Of a stretch of DNA of 64,000 nt, positions 21,894 to 30,801 are shown one piece after another. Made by a program: the position numbers and the translations under genes. This stretch comes from Allotamlana fucoidanivorans (GTDB lineage: Bacteria; Bacteroidota; Bacteroidia; Flavobacteriales; Flavobacteriaceae). The notes beneath the pieces are model-generated. The model had not been told where the DNA came from and ran no database searches. It was given only the letters and a program-made list of their open reading frames with translations. Where the stretch lies: contig NZ_VDCS01000006.1 in assembly GCF_006265225.1 (NCBI RefSeq), positions 62,001-126,000 of the forward strand. The letters are read 5' to 3'. How positions within the stretch are numbered: the first letter of the stretch is position 1; each line of letters begins with the position of its first letter.

Positions 21894-23057
21894 ATGACAC
21901 CACAAACAATGACAGCAGAAAAGCAATCGAAAGCATACCAACTAAACACTATTCATGAAGCCATTGACGATATAAGAAATGGTAAAGTAATTATAGTAGT
22001 TGATGATGAAAACAGGGAAAATGAAGGTGATTTTTTAGCCGCTGCAGACAAAGTTACACCACAAATGATAAATTTCATGGCAACCCATGGTCGTGGATTA
22101 ATCTGTGCGCCATTAACTGAGAATAGATGTAAAGAACTTGAGTTAAACATGATGGTTAGCAACAATACAGACCCCATGGAGACTGCCTTTACTGTTTCTG
22201 TAGATTTACGTGGAAAAGGTGTAACAACAGGGATATCTGCAAGCGATAGAGCTAAAACCATAAAAGCATTGATTGACCATGGTACTAGGCCTTTTGAATT
22301 AGCACGTCCTGGGCATATCTTTCCTTTGGTTGCCAAAGAAGGTGGTGTGTTACGAAGAACGGGGCATACCGAAGCAGCCATTGATTTTGCCCGGTTGGCT
22401 GGTTTGAATCCCGCTGGAGTTATTGTTGAAATCATGAATGAAGATGGCAGTATGGCACGTCTTCCTCAATTATTTGAAGTGGCTGAAAAACTAGATTTAA
22501 AGATTGTTTCTATTGAAGATTTAGTGGCCTACAGAATGCAACACGATTCCTTAATTGAGAAAAAAGAAGATTTTCAAATAGAAACACGATTTGGAAGTTT
22601 TAGATTAAGAGCCTACAAACAAACTACTAACAATCAAGTACATATAGCATTAACAAAAGGACAGTGGAAAGATAATGAGGAGGTGCTTACTAGAATTAAT
22701 TCTACCTTGTTTAATAATGATATTTTAGGCACATTAACTAATAATGCGGACAAGCAGCTTGATGACATGTTCAAGGTGATTAATGATGCTGGAAAAGGCG
22801 CTATTATCTTTATAAATCAAGAATCACAGTCTATGAATATTTTAAATAGATTAGCCTATTTAAAAGAGCATCAAGATTCAAATATTATTGCTAAAGCACC
22901 AAAAGTTAATATGGATAATAGAGATTTTGGTATTGGCGCACAAATTCTCCATGATTTAAATATTCATAAGTTAAAACTCATTTCAAACACCAAACAAACC
23001 AAACGTGTTGGTTTGATCGGGTATGGATTAGAAATTGTTGAATACGTTAATTACTAG
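21894..23057 (+). CDS. ribB: 3,4-dihydroxy-2-butanone 4-phosphate synthase with degenerate GTP cyclohydrolase II domain
   Basis: The 387-aa protein has a complete RibB domain (about 15-220): DDENRENEGDF, THGRGLICAP and RRTGHTEAAID carry the metal and substrate ligands. RibB makes the four-carbon precursor of riboflavin from ribulose 5-phosphate. The C-terminal RibA-like domain (about 225-387) lines up in length, but all three zinc cysteines are gone. Where RibA has a Cys-containing HSECLTGD...RCDCG stretch, this protein has NSTLFNND...TNNAD. GTP cyclohydrolase activity is therefore unlikely. A leaderless start at 21894 or a start at 21909 (Met6) are both possible. Its stop abuts the stop of the convergent DegT-type gene. 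Confidence 0.9.
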   Translation: MTPQTMTAEKQSKAYQLNTIHEAIDDIRNGKVIIVVDDENRENEGDFLAAADKVTPQMINFMATHGRGLICAPLTENRCKELELNMMVSNNTDPMETAFTVSVDLRGKGVTTGISASDRAKTIKALIDHGTRPFELARPGHIFPLVAKEGGVLRRTGHTEAAIDFARLAGLNPAGVIVEIMNEDGSMARLPQLFEVAEKLDLKIVSIEDLVAYRMQHDSLIEKKEDFQIETRFGSFRLRAYKQTTNNQVHIALTKGQWKDNEEVLTRINSTLFNNDILGTLTNNADKQLDDMFKVINDAGKGAIIFINQESQSMNILNRLAYLKEHQDSNIIAKAPKVNMDNRDFGIGAQILHDLNIHKLKLISNTKQTKRVGLIGYGLEIVEYVNY

Positions 23058-24251
23058 TTACAAACAACTTTTTATAGTCTCAACCATTTTTTTAGCTCTA
23101 GCCTTTACTTCATCTTCTGACCACGATAGTTTTATAAGGCATGAAATGTTTCTTGCTATATAATAATCTGACTTATTGAAGGCTTTATCTGCTAAGTATT
23201 TTAGTCCCTCTTTAACTTCAGTAGAAATTGGGAATAACGATTTTAGGTCTTTTAAATGCTCCCATTTTCGGATATAATGCCAGTTGTTATTATAATAATG
23301 AAAACAACCATCTACCCCATTCGCTTTAAACCTCTCTGAAACTTTAGTAGCAATTTCTAAATTGGGCAAAAAGAAGTTTAAAAAAGCATAACTCTCTTCC
23401 CCACCTTGCGGCACCGTTCTAAAAGTAACTTCAGGAATTACGGACAAGGCTTCTCTTAATATGGTATAATGACGCTTCTGAATATTGATAAACTCAGGTA
23501 GCCGTTTTATTTGAGCCAGACCAACTGCAGCATGTAATTCTGAAATTCTAAAATTATAACCCAAAAAAGGATGCGATTCTGCGCCTCTATCATTCCCTAC
23601 ATGGTCGTGTCCATGATCACTGTAATGATCGGCATTCAAATAGTAAGATTTATTATTTGTTACCACGGCGCCTCCTTCCCCACTTGTAATGGTTTTTACA
23701 AAGTCAAATGAAAAACAACCTAAATCACCAATACTGCCTAAAGGTTTTCCTTGATATGTTCCGCCAATGGCTTGACAAGCATCTTCAACCAACAGCAAAT
23801 TATGCGTATGGCATATATCTTGTAAAGCAGACATATTTGCCATACTACCACACATTTGTACCACCATAACGGCTTTGGTTTTAGGTGTAATTGCTTCTTC
23901 TACAGCTTTAGGATCTAAACCAAGCGTATCATCAATATCCACCAAAACAGGAATGGCGCCCAGCAACATGATAGCTTCAAAGCTTGCTACAAAGGTAAAC
24001 GTGGGCATAATCACCTCGTCTCCTGCTCCTACTCCAGCCGAAGCTAAAGCTACCGAGACAGCTGCCGTACCACTTGATACCAATTGTACATATTTTGATT
24101 GCAAGGTGTTTTGTAGTTCGGCTTCTAGTGCTTTGGCCTTCCAATGTCCGTTGCGCATACCATCAAAACCATAGCGCATAAGTACGCCATTATCTAAAAC
24201 ATCGTTTACTTCTTGTCTTTCTAACTCTCCAAATAATTCAAATCCTGGCAT
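23058..24251 (-). CDS. DegT/DnrJ/EryC1/StrS-family PLP aminotransferase
   Basis: The 397-aa protein has the fold-type I DegT layout: SSGTAAVSVAL near residue 59, the phosphate-binding EDACQAIGG segment near 156, and the PLP lysine Lys186 in FSFDFVKTITSGEGG. Such enzymes transfer an amino group to keto-sugars for LPS, capsule or glycan precursors, or act as sugar dehydratases. The His-rich stretch YSDHGHDHVGNDRG (about 210-225) is seen in a subset of the family. No sugar-nucleotide genes are adjacent, so the substrate is unknown. A compact structured element lies between this gene and the upstream nitroreductase gene. Confidence 0.88.
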   Translation of the reverse strand: MPGFELFGELERQEVNDVLDNGVLMRYGFDGMRNGHWKAKALEAELQNTLQSKYVQLVSSGTAAVSVALASAGVGAGDEVIMPTFTFVASFEAIMLLGAIPVLVDIDDTLGLDPKAVEEAITPKTKAVMVVQMCGSMANMSALQDICHTHNLLLVEDACQAIGGTYQGKPLGSIGDLGCFSFDFVKTITSGEGGAVVTNNKSYYLNADHYSDHGHDHVGNDRGAESHPFLGYNFRISELHAAVGLAQIKRLPEFINIQKRHYTILREALSVIPEVTFRTVPQGGEESYAFLNFFLPNLEIATKVSERFKANGVDGCFHYYNNNWHYIRKWEHLKDLKSLFPISTEVKEGLKYLADKAFNKSDYYIARNISCLIKLSWSEDEVKARAKKMVETIKSCL

Positions 24252-24273
24252 ATTTATTTTTTTTGCAGTTGTG

Positions 24274-24353
24274 AGCGCGTTAGGGATTGAGCGGTGTGTC
24301 TGAGCTCCTTGAAAAGAGCGAGTAGCGAAAGCCCGACCCTTGTGGTAACGCCC
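24274..24353. repeat. Structured intergenic element (flavobacterial repeat type)
   Basis: This 80-nt GC-richer block sits in the 112-nt gap between two minus-strand genes. The ends pair: GCGTTA near 24278 with TAACGC near 24346, then AGGG with CCCT. A central hairpin GCTC-N8-GAGC lies near 24304-24319. The motif CGAAAGCCCGACCC next to CTAACGC-type ends resembles intergenic elements I recall being repeated in flavobacterial genomes (possibly the Flavo-1 RNA type). The family name is uncertain. Only one copy was noticed in this window. Confidence 0.55.
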
Positions 24354-24363
24354 TTATGTTTAT

Positions 24364-24993
24364 TTATAATTCTATGACGGCTTCTCGAATAGGTTTTCTC
24401 ACTTTTTTAAATGATGAGAACGTGTCGTCATCGGCACGGTAGCCTACTGGCAACAAAAGCACCGATTTTAACCCTAGGCTATCAAGTTTTAAAATTTCAT
24501 CATAGGCTTTGGGCACAAACCCTTCCATGGGGCAAGCATCAACACCTTCTATGGCACAAACGGTCATTAAATTACCTAAGGCAATGTAGGCTTGCTTTAC
24601 AGACCACTGCTGACGCTCTTTTAAAGACTTACTTTTCATCATTTTAATAAGATCATCTCGGTAGGGTTTAAGAATATCTTCTGAGGTCTTTCTTATTTGT
24701 TTTATGTTATTATAATAACTAACAACATCTTCTTCTTTTATATCCTTTTGTATACAGATAACAAATAGATGTGAGGCGTCTAACACTTGTTTTTGGTTAT
24801 AGGCATGTTCAACTAGCTGGGAGCGCAACACTTTATTTTGAACAACAACCAGCTTAAGCGTTTGTAACCCAAACGAAGTAGCTGTTAAATTAAATGCTTG
24901 CTTTAAAACCTCTAATTTTGATGTGGAAAGCTTTTTATTAGCGTTAAATTTTTTTGTTGCATAACGCCATTTTAATTGCTCAATAGTGTTCAT
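24364..24993 (-). CDS. Nitroreductase-family NAD(P)H-dependent oxidoreductase
   Basis: The 209-aa flavoprotein starts with the typical LKWRYATKKFNANKKL segment, in which the Arg/Lys residues bind the FMN phosphate. It ends with KSVLLLPVGYRADDD followed by KVRKP, the closing signature of NfsB/YdgI-like enzymes. It reduces quinones or nitro compounds using NAD(P)H. The gene is preceded by the tRNA-Ser(UGA) region on the opposite strand and followed by the structured element at 24274. The physiological substrate is not evident. Confidence 0.9.
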   Translation of the reverse strand: MNTIEQLKWRYATKKFNANKKLSTSKLEVLKQAFNLTATSFGLQTLKLVVVQNKVLRSQLVEHAYNQKQVLDASHLFVICIQKDIKEEDVVSYYNNIKQIRKTSEDILKPYRDDLIKMMKSKSLKERQQWSVKQAYIALGNLMTVCAIEGVDACPMEGFVPKAYDEILKLDSLGLKSVLLLPVGYRADDDTFSSFKKVRKPIREAVIEL

Positions 24994-25114
24994 TATAGTA
25001 TTTTCTATTTCTGCAAAAATAAGGTTTGAATTTTTGATTCTTGCTGTAATCTCAAATAAAAATGCTCTAATTAATTAGGTTGAAAAAAAATATCAGAAAA
25101 AAGTTTAATTTTAT

Positions 25115-25145
25115 TTGAAAGAATTGAAAAAGGGTTCTATATTTG
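25115..25145 (+). promoter_or_regulatory. Promoter of tRNA-Ser(UGA)
   Basis: TTG (25115-25117) is followed after 20 nt by a perfect -7 box TATATTTG (25138-25145). The transcription start would be about 30 nt upstream of the tRNA. Confidence 0.75.
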
Positions 25146-25182
25146 CACCCGCAATCAGGGAAATACCTGATGAGACACTCAA

Positions 25183-25267
25183 GGAGAAATGGCAGAGTGG
25201 TCGAATGCGGCAGTCTTGAAAACTGTTGAGGGTCACACCTCCGGGGGTTCGAATCCCTCTTTCTCCG
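25183..25267 (+). tRNA. tRNA-Ser (anticodon UGA)
   Basis: The 85-nt class II tRNA has acceptor stem GGAGAAA/TTTCTCC, discriminator G and no encoded CCA. The anticodon loop CTTGAAA gives UGA, for UCN serine codons. A long variable arm (gagggtcacacctccg region) and the T-loop GGTTCGAATCC confirm class and identity. Confidence 0.96.
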
Positions 25268-25272
25268 CAGAC

Positions 25273-25318
25273 AAAACCCGTAATAACACTAAAAAACAGT
25301 GTTTTACGGGTTTTTTGA
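25273..25318 (+). terminator. Intrinsic terminator after tRNA-Ser
   Basis: A long hairpin forms from AAAACCCGTAA (25273-25283) and TTACGGGTTTT (25304-25314), with an inner AACACT/AGTGTT stem separated by one bulged T. It is followed by T residues. Confidence 0.9.
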
Positions 25319-25713
25319 TTTAAAAAATGTACGATTTTTGTACGGTTAAAACTTCTTGTTTTTTCTTCTAGCTTAAATTGACTAACAATATCAAAATGTG
25401 TAATTAGCAGTTCGGGCAATAATAACTTGAGTAGGTCTATTGATAAATGTAAGGTCTTAGCTTTTTTCTACAAAAATATCTTTCTTGTTGAAATCCACAC
25501 ACAACTTTTGGGATTGAGCCCTTTTTATCAAATTTTGACAGGAAACTTTGAGATTAAAACACCTGTTTCTAGTGCAATAAAGACCTCTATTTTCAATGTA
25601 ACCACCTTATAACCAATTCTTTTTTACTTCATTAGACACGGCAGGTCAGAACAGGACAGCTGCTCTACCAAAATGTCTTAATTTTATAATTGATTAGGTC
25701 TATTAAAAAACAC
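25319..25713. other. Non-coding interval with a tRNA-like fold fragment
   Basis: About 395 nt without a convincing gene. A 61-codon plus-strand frame (25427-25612, TTG start) has no recognisable content. On the minus strand, 25634-25678 can fold with an outer AGACA/TGTCT stem and an inner GGTAG/CTGCC stem. It contains TTGGTAGAGCAGCTG, which resembles a tRNA D-arm and anticodon-stem start. No complete tRNA can be built from it, so it is at most a remnant or a small structured leader. Confidence 0.35.
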
Positions 25714-26466
25714 ATGAAAAAGAAAAACTTAAAAGTAGGTTTATTCATTCCCTGCTATGTAAATCAACTCTATCCTCAAGTAGGTATTGCTACCTTAGAA
25801 TTACTGGAAAAACTTGGTGTTGATGTGCATTATCCTCAAGGACAAACCTGTTGTGGTCAACCTCTTGGCAACTCGGGTTATGAAGAAGACTCAAAAGGCA
25901 TCTGCCAACTGTTTGTTGAAAACTTTAAGGCATACGATTATATAGTAGGTCCATCAGGAAGCTGCATTTATCATGTAAAGCATCATTTTGATATCCTTGA
26001 ACAAACAGAGGACGTTAAACGCGTTAGAGATAATGCTTATGAACTTTGCGAATTCATTGTTAAAGTTTTAGGAAAGAAAGATCTTGGAGCTTCTTTCCCT
26101 CACAAGGTTGGACTGCATAAAAGCTGTCATGGTTTACGCGGCCTAAAACTTGGATCATGTTCAGAGGTAAAAGGTGAACATTATTCAACAGAAGAAGATT
26201 TACTAAATAATGTAAAAGGCTTACAACTCATGTCTTTAAACAGACAAGATGAATGTTGTGGATTTGGAGGAACCTTCTCTGTTTTTGAAGAGACAATTTC
26301 AGTTAAAATGGGTAAAGACCGTGTTAACGATCATATTGCAAGTGATGTTGAAGTACTTACCGGTGCTGATCATTCGTGCTTAATGCATATGGAAGGTTTA
26401 ATTAACAGAAACAAACAACCACTAAGGGTAATGCATATTGCCGAAATTCTAAATAGTACTTTATAA
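25714..26466 (+). CDS. lutA: L-lactate utilisation Fe-S protein LutA/LldE
   Basis: The ATG at 25714 gives 250 aa. An in-frame TTG at 25690 adds eight residues and is less likely. Two CCG-type cysteine-rich domains are present: QTCCGQPLGNSGY near residue 48 and DECCGFGGTFSV near residue 182, each preceded by further cysteines (FIPCYVNQ; SGSCIYHV, HKSCHGLRG). LutA works with LutB and LutC in a cytosolic complex that oxidises L-lactate to pyruvate. lutB starts 2 nt after its stop. The rhamnose operon some 5 kb downstream makes L-lactate, which gives a metabolic reason for the neighbourhood. Confidence 0.92.
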   Translation: MKKKNLKVGLFIPCYVNQLYPQVGIATLELLEKLGVDVHYPQGQTCCGQPLGNSGYEEDSKGICQLFVENFKAYDYIVGPSGSCIYHVKHHFDILEQTEDVKRVRDNAYELCEFIVKVLGKKDLGASFPHKVGLHKSCHGLRGLKLGSCSEVKGEHYSTEEDLLNNVKGLQLMSLNRQDECCGFGGTFSVFEETISVKMGKDRVNDHIASDVEVLTGADHSCLMHMEGLINRNKQPLRVMHIAEILNSTL

Positions 26467-26468
26467 TT

Positions 26469-27839
26469 ATGAATCACGCAAAGCGAGCAACAGAATTTAA
26501 TAAAGACGAAGCTAAGGTAAACTGGCATGACAAAGCCCTCTGGTACGTTAGAGAAAAACGGGATAAATCTGCTCACAATGTTCATGGTTGGGAGTATTTG
26601 AGAGAATTAGGTTCAGCACTAAAAGCCAACGTACTTTCAAACTTAGACACCTATTTGGTGCAATTTGAAGAAAATGCCAAAAAAAATGGTGTTCATGTGC
26701 ATTGGGCTGCTGATGCCAAAGAACACAATGAGATTGTTCTGAGTATTATGAACAAGCATAAGGCTAAAAAAGTGGTAAAAAGTAAATCAATGCTTACTGA
26801 AGAATGCCACTTAAATCCTCACTTAGAAAAACACGGTATTGAAGTCATTGATACCGATCTAGGCGAGCGCATTGTACAATTAGCTGAAGAACCACCTAGT
26901 CATATTGTACTTCCGGCAATTCATAAAACTAAAGAAGATGTTGATGTATTATTCCAAGAACATTTAGGTACAATACCCAGTCAAGGCAACCCAGAGTATT
27001 TGGTTGGTGAAGCCAGAAAACACCTAAGAAATAAATTTTTAAACGCCGATGTTGCCATTACGGGTGTAAATTTTGCAGTGGCAAACACAGGAGGTTTTGT
27101 AGTGTGCACAAATGAAGGTAATGCTGATATGGGTGTACATCTAGCAAAAGTGCATATTGCCTGTATGGGTATTGAAAAAATAATTCCAAGGGAGGAACAT
27201 CTAGGTGTGTTTTTAAGACTATTAGCCCGCAGTGCAACGGGTCAACCAATAACCACATATTCCTCACATTTCAATAAGCCAGAGGAAGACAAGGAAATGC
27301 ATATTGTAATTGTTGATAATGGAAGAACAGAACAATTAAGCCGAGAAGATTTTAGAGCTTCTCTTCACTGCATTCGTTGTGGAGCATGTATGAACACTTG
27401 CCCTATTTACAGAAGAAGTGGTGGACATAGTTATGACTACACCATTCCTGGTCCAATAGGATCAATTCTTTCTCCTGGAAAAGATTTGAAAAAACACAGT
27501 TCGCTTCCCTTCGCCTCTACCCTTTGTGGTTCATGTTCAAATGTTTGTCCAGTTAAAATCAACATACACGAACAATTATACAAATGGCGCCAGGTTATTG
27601 TAAAAGAAGAACCACAGCCTGTTATAAAAAAGACGATAATGAAAACGGCTGGTAAGGTCTTGGCAAACCCTAAATTATTTGAAGTGGCAGGAAAATCGGC
27701 TCGTTTTGCATTAAAACACGCGCCAAGATTTATGGTATATAATAAGTTAAACGCTTGGGGAAATGCAAGAGATTTACCAGAAGTGAAAGGCGATAGTTTT
27801 GAAGAATGGTATAAAAAAAGAAATAAAAACAATGAGTAG
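26469..27839 (+). CDS. lutB: L-lactate utilisation Fe-S protein LutB/LldF
   Basis: The 456-aa protein joins an N-terminal LUD domain (about 60-290, VAITGVNFAVANTGGFV) to a ferredoxin-like domain with two four-cysteine clusters: CIRCGACMNTCP (about 303-314) and CGSCSNVCPVK (about 353-363). These carry electrons from lactate oxidation. The C-terminus resembles the usual LutB tail. It overlaps lutC by 8 nt. Confidence 0.95.
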   Translation: MNHAKRATEFNKDEAKVNWHDKALWYVREKRDKSAHNVHGWEYLRELGSALKANVLSNLDTYLVQFEENAKKNGVHVHWAADAKEHNEIVLSIMNKHKAKKVVKSKSMLTEECHLNPHLEKHGIEVIDTDLGERIVQLAEEPPSHIVLPAIHKTKEDVDVLFQEHLGTIPSQGNPEYLVGEARKHLRNKFLNADVAITGVNFAVANTGGFVVCTNEGNADMGVHLAKVHIACMGIEKIIPREEHLGVFLRLLARSATGQPITTYSSHFNKPEEDKEMHIVIVDNGRTEQLSREDFRASLHCIRCGACMNTCPIYRRSGGHSYDYTIPGPIGSILSPGKDLKKHSSLPFASTLCGSCSNVCPVKINIHEQLYKWRQVIVKEEPQPVIKKTIMKTAGKVLANPKLFEVAGKSARFALKHAPRFMVYNKLNAWGNARDLPEVKGDSFEEWYKKRNKNNE

Positions 27840-28410
27840 AGCAACTATTTTAGGTTTAGTAAAAATGAATAAGCCAGAATCATTGCCGCTTCCGGTTATT
27901 GATGAAAACGCTTTTAAAGAAGAAATTGATTTAAAAGAAACATTTAAAAGCAATGTAACGCTTGTTGGTGGACAAATAAAAGAGATTGAACCCAATTCTA
28001 TTGATTCTGAAATTCAGTCGCTTTACCCTAATAAAACCAAAATTGTCAGTATAACTAATAAAAGTACTTTAGGAACTGTCCAGATATCACCAAATACTGA
28101 TCCGCATACATTACAGGACATTGATTTGGCTATTGTAGAAGGTGACTTGGGGGTTTCTGAGAATGGCGCTATTTGGGTAACGGGAGAGGCCTCTATTCTT
28201 AGAGCTCTTCCTTTCATAACAAATGATCTTGTTATTCTTTTAGATAAGACAAAAATATGCCTTCATATGCTGGATGCATACAAACTAATAGCAAAAAGAG
28301 ACAGAACTTTTGGTGTCTTTATTTCAGGACCTTCAAAAACAGCCGATATTGAACAATGCTTGGTTGTTGGAGCGCACGGCGCAATGAGTTTGACGGTTTT
28401 ATTGATATAA
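27832..28410 (+). CDS. lutC: L-lactate utilisation protein LutC/LldG
   Basis: From the ATG at 27832 the protein is 192 aa. An in-frame ATG at 27799, deeper inside lutB, is rejected because the 8-nt overlap is more normal and MSRATILG is a better N-terminus. The LUD domain includes IVEGDLGVSENGAIWV and FISGPSKTADIEQCLVVGAHGAMSL, both conserved in LutC. It is the third subunit of the lactate oxidation system. Confidence 0.92.
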   Translation: MSRATILGLVKMNKPESLPLPVIDENAFKEEIDLKETFKSNVTLVGGQIKEIEPNSIDSEIQSLYPNKTKIVSITNKSTLGTVQISPNTDPHTLQDIDLAIVEGDLGVSENGAIWVTGEASILRALPFITNDLVILLDKTKICLHMLDAYKLIAKRDRTFGVFISGPSKTADIEQCLVVGAHGAMSLTVLLI

Positions 28411-28422
28411 CGCTTTCTTAAT

Positions 28423-28873
28423 TCACAAAATCACTTGATATATCAATGGAAAGCCTTCCTTTTTTATTAATTGAAATTGGGATGCTTTTTCGTTTTTAGA
28501 AGATTTGTAAAACCAATATTTCTTAAAACGTTTAGAACCATTTGTGGCAATAATCTACAAAAGGTGTTTCGGCTACTCCTTTAAAACTTTTACCAGAAAA
28601 ATCCATTCCTGTAATTTCAATACACTTTGCTCCTGTTTGGTCAAATAGTTGTTTAATTCATTTGTACTCTTTTTCATCTAAAATATAAAAGTCCTTAGAA
28701 CAATCTACTTGACTCTTTTCAAAGCACTCACATGAAGTAGACACGTAAATATAGGAGTAAAAATTACAACTATCAAAATCAATATCCAACCCGTCTCCTA
28801 CACAATTTGTTATACTTATCGCTAACAAGGATAACAAAATAACCTTTAAACTGATACCTTGTATTCTTTTCAT
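28423..28873 (-). pseudogene. Decayed small lipoprotein gene (in-frame TGA plus frameshift)
   Basis: The intact 5' part encodes 71 aa with a lipoprotein signal whose lipobox is SITNC, and a Cys-rich segment. Directly after the TGA the same frame continues for 42 sense codons (IKQLFDQTGAKCIEITGMD onward, ending DYCHKWF). A +1 switch near 28535 then opens a further sensible stretch (NGSKRFKKYWFYKSSKNE to LIYQVIL) before a TGA at 28423. Joined, these give a protein of about 150 aa. One nonsense codon and one indel therefore separate three parts of what looks like one former gene. The family is unknown. Confidence 0.65.
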
Positions 28874-29145
28874 TATTCCAAAATGTATTAATTAAACACT
28901 GTGAAATTATATTAATGCATTCAAAATACTATCCAAGAATATGGTCATTGGATAATTTCGGATACTTTTTCAGGTAAAACTTATTGATACATCAAAGTTT
29001 ATAATAATCTAGTTTTTTATTAACTTTAAAGGAATAAATTGTCCAGCATTCTCTCCTAAATATTTTACAGGACTAATTAATACGTATATGTTATAGCTTT
29101 GATAATGTGTATTAAGCTATGTCATTAATTAGGTAATTAAAAACC

Positions 29146-30786
29146 ATGCTAAAATTAAGAGACAAATATAACAGAGAATTTTTGTTTGTCCTACTATGGT
29201 CTTGTTCTCTGATGGTAAATAGTCAAATTGTAGAACAAACAATTTTTGCCAAACCAGACAAAGAACACCCTTTAATGGATTTAACCAAAATAATTTTTTC
29301 AGAAGAAATATCCTTGTCTTTTAATATTTCCAATATTTGGGTAAAAGCCTCTTTTTCTGATATTGAGAATGAAAAAAAACGAGATTCAACATATTTAAAT
29401 AGGCTGTTAAAAAAACTGGAAAATGACAGCTTAAATCCAGCTATACTGGTGGATATTGGCACACATTACGAAAACATAAAACACACTAAGCTGGCACGTC
29501 AATACTATATTAAAGCTCATCATTCTTTAAAACAGCCGCTTCAAAAGATTCGAAAAAAACACCATATAGATAGCGCTAGATATTTTACTTTAAATGGTCT
29601 AGTAAAAACTAAACTAGGACATGCAAATGCAATTAACGATTTCAAACAAGCAGTGGCTATTAATCCCCTAGATTCTATTGCAATAGCAACATATCCAGTT
29701 TTGTTAATTGAAAAAGGTAAGACAGAGGAATATGATTCTTATACATTAGAGGTAAATAAGGCTAATACAACATGTAAAACCTTCCCTTATTTCATGTTAA
29801 TTATGGGCGAAATAGTTAACAAAGCACCTCAAATTGTCAAAAGTACAGAACTAGACATTGAAAGTATAGATCATATATCCACTAATTATGATGATATTTT
29901 GAATTTTCAAAACCTAAATACATATGCCTTAAAATGCAAAGAAAATCAGGAGATTCAAAACGCTAGGCTTATGAGTGATATCCTAGGACTTTTTGTAAAA
30001 ATAGCTATGAACAATCCGACTATGAATAATGAAATTTCAAACTACAAAAATCACCATATTAATTTTATCAAAAATTATAATTTAAAAATTAACAGTTTTA
30101 ATGCCTATGAAATTAACAAGATTTATGAAATAATATTCAGTTTAAAACAACTAGAAAAAGATAAAAAACTCAATGAATATGCTATAAACCATTGTTTAGG
30201 TATGTCATATTTTTTTCTCCAAGACTTGAATACCGCCGAAGCGTATTTCAAAAAAGCCATAGCCATTTTTCCTAATGAAAACCTAAGTAAATTATTTAAT
30301 TTTGATGATAGCTACAATGCGTTGAGCAGCATATACACCTTACAATCAGACACTTTAAATTATAGAAAAGTTCTTAAACAACACATTGATAGAACTCAAA
30401 ATGTAAGAAATACTTCGGACAGCCATATGAAACTTGCCATGAATTATTTTGTCAATGATGATTTAGATAAAGCAGAAGCATCCTGTAAAAAAGTAAGGGT
30501 AATGAATCCCAATCACTTTGACGCTTCAAGATTAATGGCACATCTTAATTTTTTAAAAGGCAAGAAATTAAAGACCCTGTTTCTACTTCAAAGTGCTGGT
30601 AGACAAATTAAAAATGATCAAGATTTTTATAATTTACTTATGCTATCGTCTATATACCAAATTTATGATGGTAAAAATAAAATAGCATATTCTAATATTG
30701 AAAAAGCTATGAAAATAAAAAATAATGAATGTGCTTTGTGTGATAAACTATTGCAGGACTACTTAACTAACGAAGTAAAAAATTAA
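29146..30786 (+). CDS. TPR-containing protein, probably exported
   Basis: The 546-aa protein has a hydrophobic N-terminal segment (about residues 12-26) that may be a signal peptide. TPR-like helices follow: LVDIGTHYENIKHTKLARQYYIKA, the segment near 155-180, SYFFLQDLNTAEAYFKKAIAIFP and NYFVNDDLDKAEASCKKV. No enzymatic motif is seen. It starts 272 nt after the decayed lipoprotein locus, in a spacer where I found nothing convincing, and 15 nt before another unknown exported protein. The pair probably forms a two-gene unit. Confidence 0.7.
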   Translation: MLKLRDKYNREFLFVLLWSCSLMVNSQIVEQTIFAKPDKEHPLMDLTKIIFSEEISLSFNISNIWVKASFSDIENEKKRDSTYLNRLLKKLENDSLNPAILVDIGTHYENIKHTKLARQYYIKAHHSLKQPLQKIRKKHHIDSARYFTLNGLVKTKLGHANAINDFKQAVAINPLDSIAIATYPVLLIEKGKTEEYDSYTLEVNKANTTCKTFPYFMLIMGEIVNKAPQIVKSTELDIESIDHISTNYDDILNFQNLNTYALKCKENQEIQNARLMSDILGLFVKIAMNNPTMNNEISNYKNHHINFIKNYNLKINSFNAYEINKIYEIIFSLKQLEKDKKLNEYAINHCLGMSYFFLQDLNTAEAYFKKAIAIFPNENLSKLFNFDDSYNALSSIYTLQSDTLNYRKVLKQHIDRTQNVRNTSDSHMKLAMNYFVNDDLDKAEASCKKVRVMNPNHFDASRLMAHLNFLKGKKLKTLFLLQSAGRQIKNDQDFYNLLMLSSIYQIYDGKNKIAYSNIEKAMKIKNNECALCDKLLQDYLTNEVKN

Positions 30787-30801
30787 TAAAAATATTCTTA
30801 A

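Noticed and set aside
25111-25419. 102-codon minus-strand ORF covering tRNA-Ser(UGA)
   Set aside because: It runs antisense through a well-folded tRNA and its terminator and has no protein-like features.
25427-25612. 61-codon plus-strand ORF after tRNA-Ser
   Set aside because: TTG start, no recognisable motif and no conserved context; likely chance.
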